Shown piece by piece: positions 1-10,824 of a DNA stretch of 64,000 nt. This DNA is from Knoxdaviesia capensis (Eukaryota; Ascomycota; Sordariomycetes; Microascales; Gondwanamycetaceae). The DNA lies in contig LNGK01000008.1 of assembly GCA_001510575.1 (NCBI GenBank), positions 4,660,981 through 4,724,980 of the forward strand, read 5' to 3'. The notes under the pieces are model-generated. The model ran no database searches. It saw only the letters and a program-made list of their open reading frames with translations, and was not told the origin of the DNA. Each line of letters starts with the position of its first letter. The stretch's first letter is position 1. The translations under genes were made by a program, and so were the position numbers.

Positions 1-3000
1 AACAGAGGCATACGACAGCCGGTATCGAGAAGAGAGACGGAAATGTCCCCAACTAGTCACCAACCCAAGCATCTTTGGCATCATTGACGTCGACCTGCAT
101 ACTAGCACATCCCCTTCTTGTTTCCCTGCACAGGTATCACTGGATATGCAACTCCATGCAGCACGATGGCATATCTCTGCCTTCCCCGGGCTCTAGTCAT
201 CTCAGCTGCAGCTGTTCTGTGTGTTGTCTAGTGGCCTGCTTGCATGGGGCACGTGTGTGGTTGAGGAGTGCTTTGTTGGCCGGCGCTGCGAGACCGGACT
301 TTGGGTTCAGAGCCGGGAACTGGCGGTGATGGTATAAGTGCCTAACACGGAGGTACCCAACCGAAGTCGACCTGACTTGCAAACAGCCACGCGAAGCCCC
401 GTTGAACAGCTGTAACTTGCCCAATGGCGTGCTTAGTCGTGCAAGTGGCCGAGTCGCCTTGGAAGACAGGTGCTGGGCCACGGCGGCACGAAGAAATGTT
501 GATACCTGGCAGCGTTCTCGTGCGGAGGACCTGGCAGCGTTCTCGTGTGGAGGACACAACAGCCTGTGACACCTCAACATTTCCATGGCTTCCCAGCATT
601 GGACACTTTCACCCTTCCCCCAATATTCAACACATCGTGAACACAGGGAGACACCATACGAACGCCCTCGATGGAGATACGTCGCTGTGACATATACCGT
701 CCGAAAACCTCATAACGCCCCATTTTTGACCGTATGATAATCACACCGCCTCCACCTAGCTCGTGAATGGCGGGACGGGACGCTCCGAAAAGACTGGAAG
801 AACAAACCCAGCCAGAAATTTAGAGGCCGAAGCCTAGTTCGCAGCCAGGGATGGCTTGTTTCCTTGCTCCAAAAAGTGAGTGCACTTTGGGCATGAACCT
901 CTTTCTTTCTCTTTGGGCTCGGCGGGATTCAGGATGGATGTGTTGATGTGGCGTCTTATACGGCGTAGTAGCCCTTTCTTGATTCCCAGCCGGTGATATC
1001 AAGACACTCGACAACTCCAGGAGTTTGGAAATCTTTCCATTTTTCACCCCTCCTTTTTTGTTCAAGTGACGAACACTCCTCCCATCGCCGCCTCCCCACG
1101 CATCACTCCGCCTGGTGGAATTGTCTGACAGCTTTTGCTTCCAAGGGTGCATTGCAACCCCCACGAAGAGAAGCAAACGAGATAAAAGTGACCAGGGTTT
1201 GAAAGCTTTTGCGTGGGCTTGTGATCTGCTCAGTTGTACAAGAAGTTAGCTGAGGGGGTCTGGAAGACAGGGGGAAACTGCATGGCCTGGACGGAACCCT
1301 TCAAGATTGGGGGTCGAATGTGGTGTTGCTTTTGAAGATTACATATCGAAATTCAGATCGTTGTCCGGGTGAGGCCGGGCTAGCGGATGCTGGGCGTCGA
1401 GTGAGGCGGACGTCGAACCGGTCTGAGAGATGAGCAGATTCAGGTCCTGTCTTGGGGCCAAACTCACTTCCTACAACCAACGCCATGATTCTCACATTGT
1501 ATAGTTGAGAGGAGAGGCTGTGTATGTGAGTGCTATGACCAGTATCTCTCTCCTGTATGGGACACACATAGTCTTGTCATATCATCATGTGATAGACTCC
1601 AGGATGCACCCATATCCTATATCTTGCATGCATCCAGTCTGTCAGCTAGACACTGCCCTCTTCCAACGCCAGGCACAACACACAAGCTAACCCGAAACTG
1701 GCACCTCTATCCGGGACCAACAGAGAGAATCATCCCATGACGCGTGGGATAAAGCGTGGCCTAGGACACTGCACTCATTCTCGCGGCAGCGTTGCTGCTT
1801 AGAGAGTGTGTTTGCACAGCGTATGCGGATGAGGGCTGCAGCTTGCTCGTTTGCTCCCCGTATATGTGCGCTGTGCATGCCTTGAGCTAACACACTGGTG
1901 TTCAGTCACACTCCATACCGGAACGATCTGGGACACACGCCACGTTTTTGTCTATCTCCCTTATGCCGGAGGGACGCAGAGAGCGGTGATGGGGGCCCGG
2001 GGGTATTCTGCGTCCTGCCTTCACCGGCAGTCTCTCGGCAGAGCAGACTGAATGCGTCAGTTCTCACGTGTGCGCGAATGAACAGACGGCCAAGGTGCTC
2101 TGTTTCAGTACTGCTAAATACCAACAAAATGTGATAACCCCATCCCTAATACGGCACGTCTAGTCGAAATAGAGTGGCCGCAAGCCGTGCAGACACCATC
2201 CACGGTCGATCCCCAAAGCCTTCCTCCTCGACTGGCACGTCACATCCCGACAAACAGCCTCACATGCAAGTCCGCGTCGGCATCCACCGCACCCGGGTGA
2301 GTGTCACGGCAGAGACAGGAGGAGCTAGACGGGGGTCACGTCAGAAGTCCAATCAAGGTAATCCCAGAACCAGAAAAGAAAAAGGCAAAAGAAGAAGTCC
2401 ACCCGCCAGAGATAGTATGACCCACCAAACCTCCTCAGCTGATCCCTCCATCCCCACGGCCCAGAGATATGCAAACACACATGCTGTCAGACGTTGACAA
2501 CAAGTTTACAGTCGCACAGCATCGTCGGCACCTGCCGGTGGGTGAATGATACGTTTTGACTTGGCCGGATAGTGTGCATGCGTGCGTGCTTGCAACATTG
2601 GCCTTGCGTCTTCCCAGGATCCAGGAAATAATAAAGTGATCCAGAGAGAGTGCGGCAGTGACCTAGGCAGTTCCCTTCCGCCCGTTTGAAATCAAACCCA
2701 CTGCCGGTCAACTCGGTGGAAAGTCATAGAAGAAATTGCGACTTGGTGTGTCTCAGGAGATCTTCCCGTAAATCCTGTTAGCAAGTCAGCTTGTTGCTAC
2801 CTGCCGATCATCCACCGGCTTGTTCCCCGAAGCTTCCCAGTTCCCACAGTATCGTCTCCGTAGATTTCATGTGGAAGAAATGAGTATCAACTACTCACTA
2901 CCTTGCTAAGACAAACAATTCCCGGAATGCCTGCCCCACGTGGGGGATTTCCGGCTTCCCGGAACTCCTTTTAGGGGAATATAAACCCGGCTGGTGGCTT

Positions 3001-3947
3001 CGGCTAGTTGGCCCAGGGTGGGCGTTTGTGCCCTCTTTCTGTTTGGTGGCTGTGCGGGTAGACAAACATTTACCCTCGGGTCGTCTCTTTGTGCGACGGT
3101 AAGACGGTGGTGGCTGGGGGTCAGCACTGTTGTTAGATACCGAAGGGGGGTAAGAAGCGACGAACGTAGTCCACGGGGGCAAAGATCGACAATGTCCGGG
3201 GCGACATGTTCCGAGATAACACACACAAGAAACATAGACATGTTCCAGATACATATCCGAGAAAGTTGCACGTGAAATTATATAGTCTGTACATATCAGT
3301 GAAAAGAAAAGGGAAGAAGAAGAGGCCGATGCTTTTCTTCAACTCTCAACTCGTAGGTTCCAACAAAGCCCCCCTCGTCCACAGGTAGAACGAGGAGGAT
3401 GGGCCCCAGGTTGATCCTTCATTCCGAATTCACCAGATAACACACACATGCTATACCCTCCACCTCCTCTCTCTCTCTCCTCGTGTCATCATCCAGGAAG
3501 TTCTCGGTGCATCAAACACCACCATTAATCCAACGCCAAAACCATCTCGTCGCCCCGGAGGACCAAAAAAGAAAAGAAAAACACAAGAACCGACATCGCA
3601 AGACAGGAAGAAACCGGGTCATTTATTAAGGGGGATTGAGCATGGCCACATTGAAGGAAAAGAAAGACACACCCCTGACTTCAATCCGGACCCGAGCAAG
3701 GCACCGTGCCGTGACGTAGTGAAAGAGCCGGGGTCGTCCGATTGCAAGCCAGGGGGAGAGAGCCTAAGCCGAGGAAATACGCAAAAGCCGGCGGGATCAT
3801 CATTATTAAAAAAAAAATTAAAAAAAAAAGATATGAGGAAAAAGTGGTGAAAAAGAAGCGAAGAAAAAGAGAAAACGCCGGCTAGATGCGAAGACAGAAA
3901 GCACCAATAGACCGAGCTGCACATCAACAAGAAGCGGGGCTGAACAA
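1..3947. other. Gene-free stretch at the left edge
   Basis: I see no coding region I can support here. Open frames are short, lack a consistent third-position bias and match no family I recognise. The sequence is of mixed composition with pyrimidine-rich runs. A 25-bp unit is duplicated in tandem at 504-553. The last 300-350 bases before 3947 are A-rich and probably include the 3' untranslated region of the ceramide synthase gene on the minus strand. Confidence 0.6.
504..553. repeat. Tandem duplication of a 25-bp unit
   Basis: Two adjacent copies (504-528 and 529-553) of a unit beginning ACCTGGCAGCGTTCTCGTG differ at one position (C versus T). There are only two copies and no gene around them, so this looks like a recent slippage duplication with no evident function. 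Confidence 0.85.
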
Positions 3948-5433
3948 TTAGTTCTTCTTGTCGGCCGGGAAGTCAGGCGGCGTAACCACGATGCTAGTCG
4001 ACTTCTCAGTGACAGAGTCAGCCGAGTCATCATCATCTTCCGACCGGTCATCTTCGACATGGCTATCGCCCAAGAAACGGTAAGCAATACGCAAGATCAA
4101 GAAAAGCCAGAACAGGTTCAGTGCTTGTAATGACGAGAGCAACGTCAGAGTAATGTAGAACGCAATGTCGCACTTGAACTGCTCGCCTTCCCAGTCAAGT
4201 CCGTAGGGGCCAACGGTCTTGAACTCGGTGAACAGAGAGATGATGATCTTCAGGTTGATGTAGTGGCGCATGTATATCCACACCAAGGTGAAGGTGAAGT
4301 AGTAGGGACCGACAATTGGTGAATCGAGATAGTTAAGGACTTTCGAGGTCTGTGGGGATAGGGGTGACAAGTTAGCATTTACATGTGACAATCACAAACA
4401 CGCAATCAAGGTGGTATGGGCACGGGAAGATTAGAGAAAAGAAAATACGTACAGCAAGGAAGAAATCGCTGATATCGTGGGTGGTGTACACAGCGAGACC
4501 GATGTAGGTAAAGTGAAAGCGGTAGCTCAGGGCAATCAGCGACAGACTGACGATGTGGTGAGCCACAAGCTCCTTGAAATCCTTGCGCGGCTTCTCCAGG
4601 CCCAGAACCAAGACAATAGCTTGCTGGGCCCAGTAAGCAGCCTGGAACAGGTAGTAGAACTTGACCACGCCCTCCTGGTACCAGTGAGGAGAGCCCTCGT
4701 ACATTCCGCGGGTGTTGAAGAACCACACAGGAGTGCGGCTCATGACATACAGACCCGAGGGGCCAAGAATTCCAAAGTACAGAGCGGTATACATTTGCTC
4801 CATGAAACGGGCGTGCTTGTTCTTGGGAAGCTTGAAGTAGCGGGCCATCGGGCGCAGGATCTCCTGCATGATGAACTCACGGGTGAACGACAGCACAATG
4901 GTGTAGAACGAGACAAAGGCAATATCCCAGAGACCCTTTCCATACATGATCGGCGCATCCGGAGCAGCATCGGCATCGCGCGGCAGGGCGTAGGAGAGGA
5001 AGATGAAGCGATGGACGAGGTTGGACGGAGTCGGGTTGAGGGCGTACAGGCCGAGGAAGATCATCACGAAAATCGCTGGCAGCAAGTATGTGTGCTTAAC
5101 AATAGCGTGGCGTATTCTCGCGGGGATGCTTCGTGACCGGCGCTTCTTTCCGCGCTTGAAGCCATCGCTGTTAGGCTATATAGTAGGAGTTGCAAAAGGT
5201 CAGTGACGGTGGCTCTGTACACATAGTGTTCCTCCTCAACACCTGTCTGATATAGGAAAACATACCGAGGGCGAGGAATTGGCGCCGAGGGAAGCACGAC
5301 TGGACGACAAAGCCGGGGCTCCCGTATCACCGACACGGACTTCGGAGCCCAGAATACTCGACTTGCGCCGGCGGCGGGTGCTCTGAAGCGGCTCCAAGGT
5401 CGCCGAGCTCACGGCGGGAGTGGGATCAGCCAT
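3948..5433 (-). CDS. lag1: Ceramide synthase (Lag1/Lac1 family, TLC domain)
   Basis: Acyl-CoA-dependent ceramide synthase of the endoplasmic reticulum, joining a sphingoid base to a fatty acyl-CoA. Three exons on the minus strand (5433-5266, 5175-4453, 4349-3948) give 430 residues. The introns start GTATGT and GTACGT and end TATAG and CACAG, and both junctions keep frame. The protein has a basic, serine-rich cytosolic N-terminus, then several membrane segments. The Lag1 motif lies in exon 2: VAHHIVSLSLIALSYRFHF with the paired histidines, followed by TTHDISDFFLA. The C-terminal tail is strongly acidic (EDDRSEDDDDSADS), as in yeast Lag1 and Lac1, where such sites are phosphorylated by casein kinase 2. 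Family is certain. Which of the two usual filamentous-fungal paralogues (LagA-like or BarA-like, differing in acyl-chain preference) cannot be decided by eye. Confidence 0.95.
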
Positions 5434-8290
5434 GTTGAAGAAGCTGGAGGCACAATGGCGTTGGGTGTAGCGTCGTATTCAGGGTTGGAATGATGCTCAA
5501 TAAGAGATACGCCGGGGAGGAAAAACACGAAAAAAAAAAAAAAAAAAGCCCTTGATACGATGTACAATTGGGGGAGAAAAATTAGAACTGAGGGTTGGTT
5601 GTCTTGGATCTTGTTTAGGGGTTCGTGACAGGACGGAAAAGACTGATCGACAAGGCGGACGTTGAATGATCAGGGAAATTGATTTCGGAGTACAGATACA
5701 GATATTTGACGAGAGAAGATTTATTTACTTTGAGCCACGAGGACAGAGACGTATGAAAAGAGAAGAGAAACTGAGATGTGATGAGGAGATATGACGGGGA
5801 GAAATGGAAGAGGCGGGAAGAGAGAAGGAAGAAAGAGAAGCGGAAGAGAAAAAAAAGAAAAAGCGTGTGCACAAGGTGTTGATGCAATGAGCGTATATTT
5901 TAGCGGTTGGCACTTCCAGATGTCACCAGCTGCAACGCTACAAGCCTTCCTTTCTCCAAGAAGTTAGGAAGTCAGCGGCCGTGCGGATGACCCGGCTACA
6001 AAGAGCTGAGTCAGGCTAATAAAAAGCACCTATTTTGACGTCAGAAATCCCCGCCTGTGATTTATTGCTGCTCTATGCGGATTTCCCGCCCTTTTTTTTT
6101 TTTTTCCGTTTTTGCGCTCGCTCACTCGATGCCGGCCAGGGGTAGACAGGTCAAAGGGCCCACTTTTTAATATGAAGCGCCACCTTTTGCTCCGTTAACC
6201 CCAAGACGGCACGCAAGATGCACCGAATGCTAGGAGGCGCTGAACCCCAATAACCAGAAAAGCAGATCGCATTGTCTTTGGGCAGGCCTCGTTCACTACT
6301 CGTACATAGGGAACTGGACACACTGAAAACTCGAAGAACAGGATGCTCGGAGGTTCGCTTGTGTCAGTTATGCCAGCTCTCGTGACTGCTGCAGCAAGGT
6401 TCGCGTGTTCGCGTGCATTCTCATGTGATCCTGTCAAAGTTGTCGTGGCTTCAGGCTAGCCTCCTTCCCGCGTCTGCACATCTCATCGCATCATCATGCA
6501 ACTACTTCCTCAGCGTATGCACTCTGTACTGTAGTCTGGACCTGTACCTGTACTGTAGTCTTGTATCGTGGCACTGCGGTACAGGCAACCCCCAATCTTG
6601 GTTGCCCCTGCCACTCCCATAACCGCAGATTCTTCCATAAATGACGAGAGGGAAGTTGCGATCGTGATCATGGCAAACGATATATAAAGTCCGCACCCCC
6701 TTGGTGAAGAAGTCATACATCTCTTATCCTCTTCACTCCTCGATAATATTCCTCTCTTCCCTTTTTCCAACCTCCATCCAACTAACTGGCTTTGACCATG
6801 TCTAGAAGAGCTGAATGCATCCAATAAATCAACTTCAGGCGGTTTGGACTGATAAGCTGAACAACCACAACAAGTCCACAGCCCCCAGATCCTGAAACCC
6901 GCGCACATAGAGATCACCCCAGTCGACCACTCAATCACCATCCGAGAATGCCCAAATAATCCATCTTTCCCGCTTGCTTGTCTCGCTTCACACCCCAACC
7001 CTGCACAAAGACGTGTAAGACCCCGTCTTCGGCATTGCTACGAGTGGCCGCCGCGGATTGCTGAAGAATCCGATCATCTTCCTCCTCTCTCTCTCCTTAT
7101 TTGCCCTGTTCCTGGTTGCGCTCAAAGCCTTGGCTTTCAGGCGGCTAGCTGGACTAGGGCCTTTCGGGGTCTCCCAGCATTCCTCATGAAAAAAAATTTA
7201 AATTGCAGTCTTTCGTCGATCATCCATGTTGCAACTCCGCTTCATCCCGCAACAGGATCCCAGGCCAGCCCCGACATTTATTCGCACATTTACTTATTTT
7301 CTTCCTTCTCTATCTCCCTTTCGAATTGCCATGCCGAGGCGCCGGTCGAACTAATCCGTCCTCCGTTCCTTGTCTCGGCTCCTCGGATGGCGTTCACGAA
7401 GACCGGAAGTGCCTTTCATCAACGGCCTAGGTTTCATGGCCCATGTGATCGAGCATCCCCCCACTATATCTAACAGGCCACTTTTCGTCAATGCTACAGT
7501 CTGATGTCATTGATTCTAGACTTCTTTTTTCGAGCTCTAACATCATCTTGTGTCCAGCTCATGACAGCACGGCGGGTTGTGCGTGCATGCAGCAGCGCAT
7601 GGCTCCCCATCCCCGGCTTTCTCCAAACCTTTCTGTTGTCTTCGCATATCTTGGTCCATTGTGCTCAACCCTAATCTCATCTATTCCCGCGCCACCTCTA
7701 CATTGTTACACGACCACGGCAGTCACAGACACCCACTCACATGGAGCACGTTATTCGCTTTGATCGGCAATAATGTCTGGCCACCCGAGTAAGGGAGTAG
7801 TATCAGTATGTCAGAGTAAGTTAGCCACAGTCTACCCTACACACCTGTCCTTCTCAAAGTGTCTTGATATGGGCTCCTGAGAGACACCTGCCACTCTCAA
7901 CGGCCTCTCCGTGCCGCTCGTGGCGGAGAGTACCTAGGAAGCCGAGCCGGGAACCCGATTCCTGAACAGGTCAGCTCAACACCCCAAAGTCTGTCCAAAT
8001 CTCATTTTCCGAATCGTTCGACAGCTTGAGTCGATTGCACTTTCATACCAGGGGGCCGTTTCCACACTAGAATTCGTACAACACAGCACTCTCATATACA
8101 TGGGTTCCGATGAATGTATCTATATTGATGTCTCTCCTCTATCACTCCCACTCCAGTGATACTTGAACAAGCAAGTTGTGCTGGGCCAGCCAACTCACTC
8201 AAACATATATTTCAATTAAGCCCAGCCCGTTCCCTATACGGGATTTCTTCATGCCTAGATGTATTTATCAGGCCGAAACGGCGGCAGCAT
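5434..8290. other. Intergenic: ceramide synthase promoter and gene-free DNA
   Basis: This is the upstream region of the minus-strand ceramide synthase gene. It holds a 17-base A run near 5530, a T run near 6092-6106 and long pyrimidine-rich leader-like stretches at 6720-7320. A 14-base sequence (CTGTACTGTAGTCT) occurs twice, at 6524-6537 and 6548-6561. Open frames here, including a 162-codon one on the minus strand at 6510-6998, show no codon bias or recognisable domain. Confidence 0.5.
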
Positions 8291-8493
8291 CTAGTTCTCG
8301 ATTGTATCTGTGACCTTCTCCGTATCAGCTCGGACTGTGTCAATGGCATTTCGGACAACCGCGTGAGCTTTCCCCGAGCCAGTACTAGAGTAAGTCTTGA
8401 TGGCGTTGTCAGTAGTCGTAGTGATAGCAGCACGCACGCTCGCGTTTGTGGTCTAGCCGGCCATGTGGGCTTAGCCCATGAAAGATCCAGAAC

Positions 8494-9003
8494 CTACGAC
8501 CAGCTATCCTTCTTAATGAAGATCTGGAACCTGGAGTGGTTCTTGGTGTTGAGCGCCCCCATTTCCCGGGCCAGGACCGGTCTGAAGTATCTCCACCCGT
8601 CCGCATCGCGGGAAACAACAGCGAAAGCATCTGCAGCGATAGCGCAATCGAGTTCGATCTTCAGGGCGGGTTTGTCCGTATTGGAGGTGGCCTTCACGAC
8701 CGCGTTGAGCGTGCTGGTGGCGTTGGAGAAGAGCGTCGGGTTCAGCGCGTCATGCTTGCGGATAGTGTTGTACGGGCGCAAGTTGGCGCACTCGCCGGCT
8801 TTGAGCTTGTCGGCAACGGTCGTCATGAGGTCGGCGCGGGACGAGCTAGCGGGCGCGACGATGCCGGAATTCTTGTGGCCGTTGATGTGGGCGAGGAACT
8901 CGCGGAACGTGCAGCGCTTGTTCCGCGCCGTGCCTTTGCAGAGCTGGTGGGTGCCGGCGCAGATGGAGGTGGCGCGGCGCCCGTTCGAGCCGCTGTAGCC
9001 CAT
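8494..9003 (-). CDS. Unrecognised protein, ends uncertain (169 aa from the first ATG)
   Basis: I do not recognise this family. The frame from the ATG at 9003 to the stop at 8494 has a strong preference for C or G at the third codon position, unlike its antisense frames, so it is probably coding or recently so. It has five cysteines (four in CAGTHQLCKGTARNKRC and GEC, one in LDC) and a conserved-looking FREFLAHINGHKNSGI stretch, which suggests a small secreted protein, yet this frame carries no signal peptide. Two further open segments lie on the same strand in other frames. One upstream (about 9142-9030) has a hydrophobic run, FWLLALICISYAC. One downstream at 8452-8291 begins after a CTAG acceptor-like site. 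I could not find donors that join all three in frame. It is either a spliced gene with weak sites or a decaying one. Confidence 0.45.
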   Translation of the reverse strand: MGYSGSNGRRATSICAGTHQLCKGTARNKRCTFREFLAHINGHKNSGIVAPASSSRADLMTTVADKLKAGECANLRPYNTIRKHDALNPTLFSNATSTLNAVVKATSNTDKPALKIELDCAIAADAFAVVSRDADGWRYFRPVLAREMGALNTKNHSRFQIFIKKDSWS

Positions 9004-9730
9004 GATCCGGTTGGGCTCAATCCTGAGCCTCTGCAGGGCTATTCGTACCATCAGAGAGACCAGTATTGGCAATATCCGGTATACATGCGTAGGAAATGCA
9101 AATCAAGGCGAGTAGCCAGAAGTTCTCTATCAACTAATACCTCAAAGGCACGTCTAGCGATCAAGAATTTGACAGCGTCTCCTTACCCAATTTAATTCCC
9201 CTGTAATATTCCACGCTGGCAGTTCCTATTCTTAGGTGTGCACAAGATTTGCTGATAGGGGTAGATAGGGGGAAGGAGGGGGGAATGCCACTTTCAGCGC
9301 CGCGCAGGAATCCTTTGAAGATATGAAATCAGCCATGTATCTATAACACTGACGAAATTCAAGGATATATACGGGCTCACTATGCACGTCAGACAGTCCA
9401 TATAGCGGGTACTTGGATCGACAGCTTCTCCCCACATACCCCGGCCACCGGGAGGCAGACGGCGCCGAAGTGGGGCTGCATCCGGGATCCGAAATGGCCG
9501 ACACAAGCAATGCCGCACGGCACAAACCAACAATCTTATACGTAGCGTCTTCCCTCTTCGCTTCTCCCTATTATCAGCAACATTCACTGTAAGTGCCGCA
9601 GGAATGGCCACTCTTGCGGATCGCACACTGCCTTGGCGAGTGACACATCGTGGGAACAGGATGCAAAGTCAGTCACCGAGTGAAGCCCGCTTGAGGTGAA
9701 ATAACAAGCGGCCGTCTTCAACAAGAACAA

Positions 9731-9802
9731 GGTCGCATGGCCCAATGGAAAGGCGCCAGACTACGAATCTGGAGATTGCGGGTTCGAGCCCCGTTGTGAT
9801 CA
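9731..9802 (+). tRNA. tRNA-Arg (anticodon ACG)
   Basis: A 72-base cloverleaf can be folded by hand. The seven-base acceptor stem GGTCGCA pairs with TGTGATC using two G-U wobbles, followed by a discriminator A. The anticodon stem CCAGA/TCTGG encloses loop CTACGAA, placing ACG at positions 34-36. The T arm is GCGGG-TTCGAGC-CCCGT with one wobble. The D arm GCCC...GGC is present. There is no intron between anticodon and stem. ACG (read as ICG after A34 deamination) decodes CGU, CGC and CGA arginine codons. It lies in the gap between the unrecognised gene at 8.5-9.0 kb and pif1. Confidence 0.92.
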
Positions 9803-9807
9803 AAAGC

Positions 9808-9811
9808 TTTT
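9808..9811 (+). terminator. RNA polymerase III terminator of the tRNA gene
   Basis: A TTTT run begins 6 bases after the tRNA 3' end, the position expected for a Pol III terminator. Confidence 0.6.
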
Positions 9812-10824
9812 AAGAAAAAAAATGGCCAAGTCCAAAGAGGCGAGGTTAGATTTCTTTTTGTGAAAATTTTACGCAATTTTTGGCATTTTCTTGTGGCCTT
9901 TTGAAGTGGATTTTGGCGGTGGATTCAAGATGGTACCAGGGGTCAGGGGTCCGGGCCAAACATAAACCCTAAGGAAGTTTAGGGCTGCGTTTGTTCCGCT
10001 TGTTGGACTCTGATGGTGGAAGATCTCACGAAATATGAACAGGATTATGATTTCTTTTTGTATTCCCATGCCCCTGTTCGTCTAGTCTTTCCTCTCCCGG
10101 TGCTTGAAGCCGTTCACTTCATTATGGGAGGGTTTTCTAGTAAACACCGTGACGTCCCACTGCCTGCGCCCAACTTCAAATTGTGCAACTCATGCAAGCT
10201 ACAATAGTACACAGGCAATGCAGCACTTCAAGCAGTGGCCGGGTGTAGCGGTGTGCTCATTTGATACACGGAAGTTCATATGTACAAACAAGAACAGTGG
10301 TCAAGTTCCTGATTCTGGACGATCGGGAATCAACAAATGGCTATGATAAAGGAGATCCCAGAAAGTGGGACACAAGGGTCTAACCCTTGCTGGTATCCAG
10401 CTTAGTCAACTAACGCGTTTGGGAAAACAGCACGCGTCTGCATCGTTGGGTTTAAACTATTTCGTCTGGCTATTTTCGTATGTTTGTTTTTGTTCGTGCA
10501 AGAATCTGTTGATAGTCATCGTCTTTCTATGCTCTTTTTTGTCTTCCCTCTTTAATCTAGCCTTTTCCCTTTTCGTTAGTTGTTCTTCTTTCTGGGGGTC
10601 CATTGGGGGTTTTTGTTGAGGGTCGTGCCGGTCTTTTTCAGTCTCTCTCTTCTGATCTTGGTTAGGGGGCTTATCATTTTCCCCTCTTCCACCCTTTTGC
10701 GTGCGACTACCACCGAAACCGATCAACAAGCGTCAGACTTTTTTTTTTCTCTTCCACTCCGTAACGATTGACAATATTCGGTTTCTCTTCCGTTTCCCGC
10801 TACTGTCCTACGGGGACTGCTTCT
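9812..10824. other. Intergenic between tRNA-Arg and pif1
   Basis: No gene seen. From about 10445 to 10755 the plus strand is very rich in T and C, as is common in fungal 5' leader and core promoter regions, so this probably carries the pif1 promoter and leader. No TATA box or other element stands out with confidence. Confidence 0.5.

Noticed and set aside
6510..6998. 162-codon minus-strand open frame
   Set aside because: No codon bias or domain; it includes the short direct repeat and looks like open noncoding DNA.
8156..8998. 280-codon plus-strand open frame
   Set aside because: It starts with GTG, has no family match and lies antisense to the minus-strand segment with clear third-position bias.
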